From assembly GCA_003133425.1 (NCBI GenBank), contig PKXI01000205.1:1-27145 (forward strand): a stretch of DNA of 27,145 nt, read 5' to 3'. The notes under the pieces were generated by a model that was not told where the DNA came from, searched no databases, and worked only from the letters and a program-made list of their open reading frames with translations. This stretch comes from Acidobacteriaceae bacterium. Its GTDB lineage: Bacteria > Acidobacteriota > Terriglobia > Terriglobales > Acidobacteriaceae. Positions 1 to 7,238 of the stretch are shown in pieces (the first letter of the stretch is position 1; the number at the start of each line of letters is the position of its first letter). A program made the position numbers and the translations under genes.

Positions 1-240
1 CCATGGCCGTCAGCACCGGGCGGAGAGCCGTGAGCGAGATGGGCTGCCCGGCGTCAGAATCGTCTCCTCGATGACGTCCCGCCCCTTGACCTTCCTGGTC
101 TTCGCGGCCTGTGCGCTCGCGCAGACCCCTTCGCACCATCGGCCTTGCCGCGGATCTATGCTGACTTCAGAGAATCTCACACCCCGGCCGGCCACGGCGT
201 TTTCTGCCGGACCATTCACTCAGGGTGGTCCGCTCAAGAA
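1..240. other. No convincing gene at the left edge
   Basis: This stretch lies beyond the terminator of the first transporter gene. Short open frames exist on both strands but none has a ribosome binding site, a recognisable motif or plausible composition. It could hold the end of a gene that continues outside the window, but nothing I can read supports a specific call. Confidence 0.4.
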
Positions 241-246
241 CCTCAA

Positions 247-289
247 AAAAGGGGGCCGATGCCCACTGGCAGGGCATCGGCCCCCTTTT
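247..289 (-). terminator. Rho-independent terminator of the first Oar-like gene
   Basis: A perfect inverted repeat has its 14-bp GC-rich core at 251-264 and 272-285, separated by a 7-nt loop. Flanking A's (245-250) and T's (286-289) extend the pairing. Read on the minus strand, the hairpin is followed by a run of six T's, the classic intrinsic terminator form. It sits just after the stop codon of the minus-strand transporter gene. Confidence 0.93.
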
Positions 290-308
290 CAAACTGCTAC
301 CGGAACCG

Positions 309-3300
309 TTAGAACTGGAACCGGGCGGTGAACGCCAGCACACGGGCCGGTAAAGTCCCGGTAGCATATCCCAGCGACGAAGCGTTGGACACCTGATTGG
401 TAGACGGATTGAACTGGATGGTGGAACCGAGGGCGTTGAATTCCGGGTGGTTGAACACGTTGTACGCCTGTGCCTGGAATTCGATGGAACGGGCTTCGCC
501 AAAGTTGAACCGCTTGATGGCCGTGGCATCGATGTTGTCGATGGGGTTGATGGGCTCAGTGTTGCGCTCCGAGGTGGGCAAAGTGCCGGCGGCGGCGGTG
601 ATGTATTCCGCGTTGGGATTCTTGGCCACATAGGCAACGGTATCGGCACTGCAAATGATCGTGCCGTTCGGGTCAGTCGCGGTGGTTCCCGCTGCGCACA
701 GGCTGGCCATATTTGGATTGGCGTATGAGACGACTGCCGAGCCGGTGTGCTTGACGCCGTTGGAGTTGAAGATGGTGCGGTCAATCCCGGCGGAGTCGCT
801 GTTCTGGTTGGAGTTGACGCCGGAGAGAACCGTAAAGTACTCAGGCGACTCATAGGTATAGATGGGCGCAATTTCCCAGTTTCCGATGGTGTTTTTCAAG
901 AGCCAGCTTGAAGTCTTGAAGAAGGGCAAGTCGTAGACAGCGACCAAGGTAATTCTGTGCGTACGGCTGAGGGCGGAACGGCTGTAGTCGGCAGCGACGT
1001 TCTGCGAGTTCTGCGGGCGGCGCGGTGTGAGGGTGGTGGAGAAGGTCGCGGCCGTGGCGTCGTCCATCGCCTTGCTCCAGGTCCAGGAGAGGTTCAAGAG
1101 CAATCCCTGGGTGAAGTGGCGATTGAGGCTGGCTTCCATGCCGTTATAGTTCGACTCGGACAAGGGCCGGTAGGAGGTCATCTTGCCTGTGAAACCGCCC
1201 AGGTTATCCGTGGGGAAGTTCCATGCCGGAACAATATTGGAGAGCGCGGTGATTTTAGGGAGGGTATTGGTATAAGAGCCCAGCGAGGCCGCAGATGGCG
1301 CACTCATGAGAGTGGGAATCTGATTGGCTGCTGTGACCCTGGGCTGGATATTGATCTGATCCTGGGTGGGCAGGTGAATGCCGCGGGTTCCGACATAGCG
1401 GACTTCAGCGGTGTAGACGCTTTTGAAGACGTGCTGAACACCGAGAGTCCAGTTTTCGGCATAGGGCAGCTCCTCGTTGACAGGCAGAAATGAAGTAGTT
1501 GCCGCGCGCTGTGCTGCGATAGTCGAGTATGTGTTCAGAGTGCCGGTTCCATGAGGCAACCCGCCGCTGGCAAGGAAGCCTGCGCATCCTGCCGTGTAGT
1601 TCCCACCCGTGCAAGCGGCGGGTGCGGGATTTGAGCTGACACTCGTGTTCACGTCGTTGGTTGACCCATACTGAGGGGGGACGGTCAGGAGGCCAAGGTT
1701 ATCGTCGAGGACGTCTCCGGCGATGCCGAAGCCGGCACGGATGCTGGTATTGGGATTGACCGCGTAGTTGATGCCTACACGCGGGAAGAAGTTGTGCATT
1801 TGCGGTTGGGGTGCGCCAAAGGTGACGAGTCCTGGGGCACTGGCCTTGATATTGAGGGCTTGCTCACGCTCGCCGACAGGGACCGCAGTGAACTCGTAAC
1901 GGAGGCCGAAGTTGAGGCTGAGCTTCTCGGTGATGCGCCAAGTGTCGTTAGCGTAGCCGTAGAAGGCAGTCTGGTCGCCGTAATAGAAGAAGTTGCCGGT
2001 GGACCTTTCACCGAAGCTGGTGGGGGCGACATCCTGAAGATATTCGGTAAGGTAGTCGTACTCATAGTCGCCGCGCACGCGCTGTGTAAAACTTTGCGGG
2101 GAGATGAACTTGCGACCATCAAAGCCAAACTTGAGGCTGTGCTTGCCCCTGACGTAGCTCACGTTGTCAGTGAGTTGATACAGGTTCTGAATCGAAGATT
2201 GAGGTGCGTTGGGATCGGGACCCACCTGGATATTGCCCACGTCGCCAATTTGCAGGTTGGGGAAGGAGTCGAGCCCCTGGAAGGCGAAGTTGCCGACTGG
2301 GTAATCCTGATAGAAGCGATTGAAGCCGATGCGGACCTCGTTGATGAGGTTGGGCGTGAAGTTGTGGAACTCGCTCAGAGCGATGATATGGAAGCGCTCA
2401 GGCAGATCCGAGAAAAACGCGGGGAGGCTGGCCGAGGTGTCAACGCCGGTGTATTTGTTGAAGATGTAGCGGCCGCGGAAGCTGTCCTTGGCCGAGACGG
2501 TCCAGTCTGTGCTGGCGGTGAAAACATCGAAGTTGTTGAAGTTCGGGGCCGCGACGAGATAGTTGCCAAGCGGCACAGTCACTCCGCCCGTGGAACCGAA
2601 GTCTGAGCCCAGCCCACTGGTGCCGGCGTAGCTTGGACCAGCAGAGTTGAAGTTTTTGTCGTTGTAGACCGTCAGAAATGCCGGGCCGGAAGCCTGGTTA
2701 TTACATGCGAGGTCGTTCCCGGTCGGTCCACTGGTGACCTGAGAGGGTGAAGCCGGCGTGTACTTGGAAAAGACGCCGAGGTTGTTGGCATTCACCGTGG
2801 GAACGGTCTTGAGGGCAGCAAAGCCGGCAGCGGTGGGTGTGCAGAGATAATACTGTCCGCTCTGACCGATGCTCTGGCGCTCAAAGTTCGCGAAGTAGAA
2901 GAGCTTGTCCTTGATGACCGGGCCGCCCGCCTGACCGCCATAGCGGTTGTTGTCATAGCGCGGATTCGCGATCTTGCCGCCCTGGATGGCGTTTTCTGCA
3001 TCCAGGTTGCGGTTCTGGAAGTACTCGTAGGCCATGCCGTGAATCTTGTTGGTGCCCCCGCGAACGCTGGTGTTGAACTGACCGCCGGCGGAGTGGCCGA
3101 ACTCAGGGGAGAACTGGTTAACGATGGCGGTGAACTCGCCGGTGGCGTCGTTGGGGACATAAACGAGAGGACCGGTGACACCCTTGTTGTTGTTGTCGAT
3201 GCCTTCAATGGTGTAGTTGTTATCTTCCGGGCGGAGGCCGCCGACAGAAGGACCGGTTCCGACACCCATGCCGCCGCCGGAGGCGACGCCAGGGACAAGC

Positions 3301-3800
3301 AGGGAGAGGTTGAGGACGCCACCGCTGGAGGAGGAGGTGGGGAGGTTCTTGAGTTCTTCCGATTCGAAGGAGGTCTGCAATTGCGTGGTGGTCGTATCGA
3401 TCGTGACCCCTGCTTCTGCCGACACCTGAACTACGGTGGATGCTGTCGCAACAGGTAGAACCAGCCTTGCCGTGCCTGTGCTGTTCAACGTTACCGTGAA
3501 GTTCTTCAATGTGAAGGTCGCAAAGCCGGCAGCGCTAGCGGAAACGTTGTAGTTTCCGGCGAGCAGGTTCGGGATATGGAAATCACCGACCTTGCTTGCC
3601 TGAACGGTGGAGGCGACGCCAGTAGCAACGTTGGTAGCCGTGACCGAGGCGTCAGGGATGGCAGCGCCGCTGCGGTCAAGGACTGTTCCAACGATGTCAC
3701 CGCTGGTGGCCTGGCTCCATGCGGCAAAATTGCCGCCTAGCAATAAAGCAGTAAGAAGACTAATTGCAATGATTGCTTTCTTAAACCGGAAAGATAGCAT
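309..3800 (-). CDS. Oar-like TonB-dependent outer-membrane transporter with carboxypeptidase-regulatory-like domain
   Basis: Predicted outer-membrane beta-barrel protein of 1163 residues. Residues 1-31 form a Sec signal peptide ending near AAWSQA. Residues about 34-118 match a carboxypeptidase-regulatory-like (beta-sandwich) domain, with GDIVGTVLDRSGAAIPDASV as its start. A plug-like region follows (about 145-255) with GGLRPEDNNYTIEGIDNNN and SPEFGHSAGGQFN, motifs seen throughout the acidobacterial Oar-like family. The rest is barrel-like, alternating aromatic strands and ending in ARFQF; a terminal phenylalanine is typical of BamA substrates. The start is fixed by GGAGGA five bases upstream of the ATG. 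The family is thought to import oligosaccharides or other large nutrients using TonB energy; the substrate cannot be read from sequence. It is transcribed alone, with a strong terminator behind it and a possible LacI-type operator about 90 bp upstream. The frame is intact throughout. Confidence 0.9.
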   Translation of the reverse strand: MLSFRFKKAIIAISLLTALLLGGNFAAWSQATSGDIVGTVLDRSGAAIPDASVTATNVATGVASTVQASKVGDFHIPNLLAGNYNVSASAAGFATFTLKNFTVTLNSTGTARLVLPVATASTVVQVSAEAGVTIDTTTTQLQTSFESEELKNLPTSSSSGGVLNLSLLVPGVASGGGMGVGTGPSVGGLRPEDNNYTIEGIDNNNKGVTGPLVYVPNDATGEFTAIVNQFSPEFGHSAGGQFNTSVRGGTNKIHGMAYEYFQNRNLDAENAIQGGKIANPRYDNNRYGGQAGGPVIKDKLFYFANFERQSIGQSGQYYLCTPTAAGFAALKTVPTVNANNLGVFSKYTPASPSQVTSGPTGNDLACNNQASGPAFLTVYNDKNFNSAGPSYAGTSGLGSDFGSTGGVTVPLGNYLVAAPNFNNFDVFTASTDWTVSAKDSFRGRYIFNKYTGVDTSASLPAFFSDLPERFHIIALSEFHNFTPNLINEVRIGFNRFYQDYPVGNFAFQGLDSFPNLQIGDVGNIQVGPDPNAPQSSIQNLYQLTDNVSYVRGKHSLKFGFDGRKFISPQSFTQRVRGDYEYDYLTEYLQDVAPTSFGERSTGNFFYYGDQTAFYGYANDTWRITEKLSLNFGLRYEFTAVPVGEREQALNIKASAPGLVTFGAPQPQMHNFFPRVGINYAVNPNTSIRAGFGIAGDVLDDNLGLLTVPPQYGSTNDVNTSVSSNPAPAACTGGNYTAGCAGFLASGGLPHGTGTLNTYSTIAAQRAATTSFLPVNEELPYAENWTLGVQHVFKSVYTAEVRYVGTRGIHLPTQDQINIQPRVTAANQIPTLMSAPSAASLGSYTNTLPKITALSNIVPAWNFPTDNLGGFTGKMTSYRPLSESNYNGMEASLNRHFTQGLLLNLSWTWSKAMDDATAATFSTTLTPRRPQNSQNVAADYSRSALSRTHRITLVAVYDLPFFKTSSWLLKNTIGNWEIAPIYTYESPEYFTVLSGVNSNQNSDSAGIDRTIFNSNGVKHTGSAVVSYANPNMASLCAAGTTATDPNGTIICSADTVAYVAKNPNAEYITAAAGTLPTSERNTEPINPIDNIDATAIKRFNFGEARSIEFQAQAYNVFNHPEFNALGSTIQFNPSTNQVSNASSLGYATGTLPARVLAFTARFQF

Positions 3801-3889
3801 TGAACTCCTCCGAAGATGATTTGGGATTGGAAGGCCCAGTCGGGAAACTTCTCAATCCACTAATTTTGTTGCTGCGGTTTGGCGGTTGT

Positions 3890-3901
3890 TAAACCGATTT
3901 A
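3890..3901. promoter_or_regulatory. Possible LacI-family operator upstream of the first Oar-like gene
   Basis: The 12-mer TAAACCGATTTA is a near-palindrome around a central CG with one mismatched pair. It fits the general LacI-family half-site pattern (AAnCGnTT). It lies about 90 bp before the start of the minus-strand transporter, a plausible operator position. No LacI regulator gene is present in the window, so this rests on the motif alone. Confidence 0.35.
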
Positions 3902-4220
3902 CCGGTGATACAAATGACGACAGAAGTCGCAAGAATGCGACTGAAAAACAAAACGAAACCTACGCACACGTTCAAGTGATCCGTGTGCCCTGTTTCGACA
4001 AATTACGCGGATAGCTGCCTAGGAAGTAGCACGATGTGGGCCACTCTACTCGATCGGGGGAGAATAGATATTTGCCATTGAAACTAAAGTGCTTACAAAT
4101 CGCGTTAAAGTGGGAATGGAATCGTAAAGATATTAAAAACTGTAGAAATCTCGAGTAATATTCCATTTATGGGCGGAAATGGCCCCGTTTTGGGAGGCTG
4201 GAATGGGAGTTTTCCTGTCT

Positions 4221-4242
4221 GTCAAGGGCGCGTCAAGAGCGC
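4221..4242. repeat. Tandem 11-bp direct repeat
   Basis: GTCAAGGGCGC is followed immediately by GTCAAGAGCGC, with one mismatch. It lies in the gene-free region before rlmH. It could be a tandem regulator site or a chance duplication; nothing ties it to a function. Confidence 0.45.
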
Positions 4243-4652
4243 TTAAGTGGCCCAAGTGAAAAGACGCCCAGAGCGGAGGTGCCTTTGGGTCGGTCAACAA
4301 GGCAAAATAGGCGGCTGAGGGCGAGTTTTCGATTCAAGATTGGGGGTTCGGTCTGCTGCCGGAGGGCTGTTGTAACCTGCCGAACCACTGGCCGGGGTTA
4401 CGATGCCGAGCGTTTCCACGCTCAGGCAGTGGATGCGGGCTCACAGTATCTTCGATCTTGCCGAAGCGCGGCTCGTAGAGGGTGTCCGCGCACACATGCG
4501 GCTATCTCTTCAGATTCGCCGCGAGAGTGCGGACTTCGCTCGCCCGTGCAGTGTTGCCGGACGCCCACATAGGTGCCACGCGTTTGAGACGCGTACACCT
4601 TCGAGCCGTTCAGAACCCCGGTAGTTGCTGGAGTTGAGTTATTCTCCTCTCC

Positions 4653-5102
4653 ATGCAAATCACGCTGGCGCATATCGGGACCCGGCCCGGTTCGAAGGAC
4701 TCGCTCGACCCTCTGATTGAAACCTATCTCGAACGCTGCTCGGCGTTTGCGCGCTGCCGGACGGAGGCATTCCGCACCGAGGAGGCCATGCTTGAGTGGC
4801 TGGGGCGGCAACAGGGCAGAACGCCAGCCGTTGCGGTGCTGCTGGACAGTCGCGGGCGACAAATGACCTCAGAGGCATTCGCCGGGTGGCTGGGCGCACG
4901 CCGCGACGAGGGGAGCCAGCACATCGTTTTCGCGGTGGGTCCGGCGAGTGGCTGGTCTGACGCAGCTCGCAAACAGGCGAAGCTCTTGCTCTCGTTCGGG
5001 CCGATGACTCTGGCCCACGCGCTGGCGCGGCTGGTGATGGCGGAACAAATCTACCGCGCAGTTACAATTTTGACCGGCCACCCATATCATGCCGGGCACT
5101 GA
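4653..5102 (+). CDS. rlmH: 23S rRNA (pseudouridine-1915-N3)-methyltransferase RlmH
   Basis: SPOUT-class, SAM-dependent methyltransferase acting on pseudouridine 1915 in helix 69 of 23S rRNA in assembled ribosomes. The 149-residue length is close to the family norm (about 155). The sequence shows the family's LDSRGRQMTSEAFA block (64-77), the cofactor-loop region FAVGPASGW (93-101) and the long C-terminal signature from LSFGPMTLAHALARLVMAEQ (113-132) through IYRA to PYHAGH. The usual GG of the cofactor loop reads GP here, a small departure from the classic FxIGGxxG. In many bacteria rlmH follows rsfS; here the upstream region is gene-free. The next gene, a cobalamin adenosyltransferase, starts 127 bp downstream and may be separately transcribed. 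Confidence 0.93.
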   Translation: MQITLAHIGTRPGSKDSLDPLIETYLERCSAFARCRTEAFRTEEAMLEWLGRQQGRTPAVAVLLDSRGRQMTSEAFAGWLGARRDEGSQHIVFAVGPASGWSDAARKQAKLLLSFGPMTLAHALARLVMAEQIYRAVTILTGHPYHAGH

Positions 5103-5114
5103 AGAACAGTTCAG

Positions 5115-5152
5115 AGTGAACAGTGAACAGTGATCAGTTGCCGGTGATCAGT
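5115..5152. repeat. Short degenerate AGTGAAC/AGTGATC repeat
   Basis: Between rlmH and the adenosyltransferase there are two exact tandem AGTGAAC units (5115-5121 and 5122-5128). A variant AGTGATC follows (5129-5135), and a further GGTGATCAGT copy ends at 5152. It looks like a small simple-sequence expansion; no function can be assigned. Confidence 0.6.
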
Positions 5153-5229
5153 TTTGGAGTGACTGCGGGCAGAGAACCGAGTTGCGGAGTCTAGCGGGTT
5201 AAACTGACAGCTGACCTCAGAGAGCTGTT

Positions 5230-5766
5230 ATGACGGATTCCCGACGCGGACTGATTCTGATTAATACTGGACCCGGCAAGGGCAAGACCACTGCAGCCAT
5301 GGGTACCGCGTTGCGCGCCGTGGGCAACGGGATGAAGGTGCTGATGCTGCAGTTCCTCAAGGGGTCATGGCATTACGGCGAGCTGGATGCGGTGCAGGCG
5401 TTCGGCTCGAATTTTGTGCTTAAGCAGATGGGACGCGGCTTTGTAAAGGTGGGTGGCGCGGAGACCGATCCCGAAGACATCCGCATGGTGGAGGCGGCTT
5501 GGGCCGAGGCGCGCGAGGCGATTTACTCCGGCGAGTGGGACATGGTGGTGCTGGACGAGATCAATTACGCCATCAGCTACAAGATGCTTGATCCGGCAGT
5601 GGTGGCAGAAGCCCTGCGCGGGCGTCCGGAGATGGTGCACGTGATTCTGACCGGCCGCAACGCTCACCCGCTGCTGATAGAGCTGGCCGATACCGTTACC
5701 GAGATGCGTGAAGTGAAGCATGCTTACGAGAAGGGCATTCTTGCGCAACGCGGGATAGAATACTGA
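5230..5766 (+). CDS. cobO: Cob(I)alamin adenosyltransferase, CobA/CobO/BtuR type
   Basis: Transfers the adenosyl group of ATP to cob(I)alamin (or cobinamide), giving the coenzyme form used by radical B12 enzymes. The 178-residue protein has the family's N-terminal P-loop GPGKGKTT (14-21). It also has a Walker-B-like VVLDEINYA (106-114) and the conserved TGRNAHPLLIELADTVTEM block (141-159), ending close to the RGIEY typical of the family. It is a short form lacking the long N-terminal leader of E. coli BtuR. Other B12 genes are absent nearby, so it may serve salvage rather than de novo synthesis. No convincing cobalamin riboswitch was found in the 127 bp before it. The ribosome binding site is weak (AGAGAG). 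Confidence 0.92.
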   Translation: MTDSRRGLILINTGPGKGKTTAAMGTALRAVGNGMKVLMLQFLKGSWHYGELDAVQAFGSNFVLKQMGRGFVKVGGAETDPEDIRMVEAAWAEAREAIYSGEWDMVVLDEINYAISYKMLDPAVVAEALRGRPEMVHVILTGRNAHPLLIELADTVTEMREVKHAYEKGILAQRGIEY

Positions 5767-5889
5767 TGCCCGCTTCCCACCTTTGAATCGGTAGGCAATT
5801 CAAGGGCGGGCATCCATGATCAAGTGACAATGAAGTTGCATTTGGAAATGCGGCACGTGATCTGATCCAATCCAACCCAGGAGAAAACC

Positions 5890-6258
5890 ATGCAGGCAAG
5901 CAAACTCCATCGCTGGGCCGATATAGAGCCGGAGCAGATGAACAAGTTGACCACGCGGCAGTATGTGGTGGGCGCGAACACCATGGTTGCCCGCCTGGTG
6001 CTGAAGACGGGCGCACACGTGCCAGTGCACCAGCACATGAACGAGCAGATCAGCAATGTGATAGAGGGAGCGCTGGATTTTCTGCTCGAGGGGAAGACAG
6101 TAACGGTGCGGGCTGGTGAGATTCTGTGCATTCCTCCGAATGTGCCGCATGAGGTGATTGCGCTGGTGGACTCTGTGGCGCTTGATATCTTCAATCCGCC
6201 GCGCCAGGACTGGATTGACGGGGATGATGCCTACCTTCGCTCGAGCGAGCCTGCCTAG
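5890..6258 (+). CDS. Small single-domain cupin protein
   Basis: A 122-residue protein with one cupin barrel. Motif 1 (VPVHQHMNEQISNVIEG, about 44-60) carries likely metal ligands His47, His49 and Gln53. Motif 2 (GEILCIPPNVPHEV, 76-89) carries His87. Glutamine in the usual glutamate position is a common variant. Such stand-alone cupins bind a divalent metal and may act as isomerases, dioxygenases or ligand sensors; sequence does not say which. The start is supported by AGGAG six bases upstream. It lies 123 bp after the adenosyltransferase and 27 bp before accD, so co-transcription with accD is plausible. Confidence 0.8.
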   Translation: MQASKLHRWADIEPEQMNKLTTRQYVVGANTMVARLVLKTGAHVPVHQHMNEQISNVIEGALDFLLEGKTVTVRAGEILCIPPNVPHEVIALVDSVALDIFNPPRQDWIDGDDAYLRSSEPA

Positions 6259-6285
6259 GGCAAGCCATTTACAATGAGGTTTGGT

Positions 6286-7152
6286 ATGTCCTGGTTCAAG
6301 CGAGAGAACGGCGAATACGAGTCCGGCCCCGGCCCCGAGATTGACACGGATGCTTCAGGAAAAACTGTGCGCACCGAGGGATTGTGGATCAAGTGCCCCG
6401 GCTGCCGCCAGCCCATCTTCAGGCAGGATCTTGAAGCTAACCTGAACGTCTGTCCCAAATGCCAGCACCACTTCAAACTCGACGCGCGGCATCGCATTGA
6501 TTTGCTGCTTGAAGCCGGCTATGAGCTGGTGGACACGGGCCTGCGCTCGACCGACCCGCTTAATTTTACAGATGTGAAGCCCTACAAGCAGAGGCTGCGC
6601 AAGGCGCAGGAGGATACCGGGCTTAGCGATGCGGTCATCAATGCCGTGGGACAAATGGGACCTCACGCGGTGGTGGTGAGCGCCATGGAGTACGGCTTCA
6701 TCGGCGGATCGATGGGCGCCGTGGTGGGCGAAGTGATCGCACGCGCTGTAGATCGTGCACGCGTTAGCCGCAAGCCGCTGATCGTGGTTGCGGCCTCCGG
6801 CGGTGCGCGCATGATGGAGGGTGTCGTAAGCCTGATGCAAATGGCGAAGATCTCAACTGCGCTCGCGCAGCTGGACGATGCGAAGGTGCCGTATATCTGC
6901 GTGCTCACCGATCCCACAACGGGCGGCGTAACCGCAAGCTTTGCGATGCTGGGCGACTTGAACATTGCAGAGCCTGGCGCACTGATTGGGTTTGCTGGTC
7001 CGCGGGTGATTGAACAGACCATTCGCCAGAAGCTGCCGGAAGGTTTTCAGCGATCGGAGTTTCTGCTGGAAAAGGGATTCCTGGATGCGGTGGTGCATCG
7101 GCGCGATTTGAAGGGCTATCTGATTCGCGCGCTGGATTTCATGAAGGCGTGA
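6286..7152 (+). CDS. accD: Acetyl-CoA carboxylase carboxyltransferase subunit beta
   Basis: Beta half of the carboxyltransferase that moves the carboxyl group from carboxybiotin to acetyl-CoA, making malonyl-CoA for fatty acid synthesis. The 288-residue protein begins MSWFKREN, matching the family's usual MSW start. GAGG lies six bases before this ATG, so it is preferred over the ATG four codons upstream. A zinc ribbon is formed by Cys37, Cys40, Cys56 and Cys59. The crotonase-fold domain shows the oxyanion-type SGGARMMEG (171-179) and DPTTGGVTASFA (209-220). The alpha subunit (accA) is not nearby, as is common. A strong bidirectional terminator follows the stop codon. Confidence 0.96.
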   Translation: MSWFKRENGEYESGPGPEIDTDASGKTVRTEGLWIKCPGCRQPIFRQDLEANLNVCPKCQHHFKLDARHRIDLLLEAGYELVDTGLRSTDPLNFTDVKPYKQRLRKAQEDTGLSDAVINAVGQMGPHAVVVSAMEYGFIGGSMGAVVGEVIARAVDRARVSRKPLIVVAASGGARMMEGVVSLMQMAKISTALAQLDDAKVPYICVLTDPTTGGVTASFAMLGDLNIAEPGALIGFAGPRVIEQTIRQKLPEGFQRSEFLLEKGFLDAVVHRRDLKGYLIRALDFMKA

Positions 7153-7183
7153 ACAAGGTTGTCCCAGGAAGTTTTACGAGGTA

Positions 7184-7220
7184 ACAAAAGAGCCCCGGCG
7201 ATTGGCCGGGGCTCTTTTGT
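7184..7220. terminator. Bidirectional terminator between accD and the second Oar-like gene
   Basis: A perfect 16-bp inverted repeat (7184-7199 and 7205-7220) with a 5-nt loop. Its GCCCCGGC core is flanked by A-rich sequence on the left and T-rich sequence on the right, so the hairpin ends in a U-tract when read from either strand. It serves both convergent genes. Confidence 0.94.
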
Positions 7221-7238
7221 TGAGGCTGGCTTTGTTGT

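Larger units (their letters stand above)
3801..4652. other. Long gene-free region between the divergent Oar-like gene and rlmH
   Basis: About 850 bp with no convincing gene. The left part (3801-4170) is AT-richer than its surroundings and should hold the promoter of the minus-strand transporter. It contains a LacI-type half-palindrome (3890-3901) and a CCATTT/AAATGG inverted repeat (4163-4168 and 4177-4182). The middle has a tandem 11-bp repeat (4221-4242). The right part holds an inverted repeat made of two ACGCGT copies (4578-4583 and 4589-4594), flanked by GGTG and CACC, about 60 bp before rlmH. Short open frames at 4403-4624 have no ribosome binding site or recognisable domain. Confidence 0.5.

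Noticed and set aside
1794..2606. 270-codon plus-strand open frame inside the first transporter
   Set aside because: Shadow of the strongly supported minus-strand gene; Val/Glu/Ala-rich antisense composition typical of high-GC coding DNA.
4276..4400. Possible cobalamin riboswitch (GGTGCC, AAAATAGG and ACCTGCC words in loose order)
   Set aside because: The conserved core and a proper B12 box are missing, the elements are in the wrong arrangement, and the downstream gene is rlmH rather than a B12 gene.
4403..4624. 73-codon frame before rlmH as a possible small gene
   Set aside because: No Shine-Dalgarno, no motif, Arg/Ser-rich composition, and equally long frames on the opposite strand.
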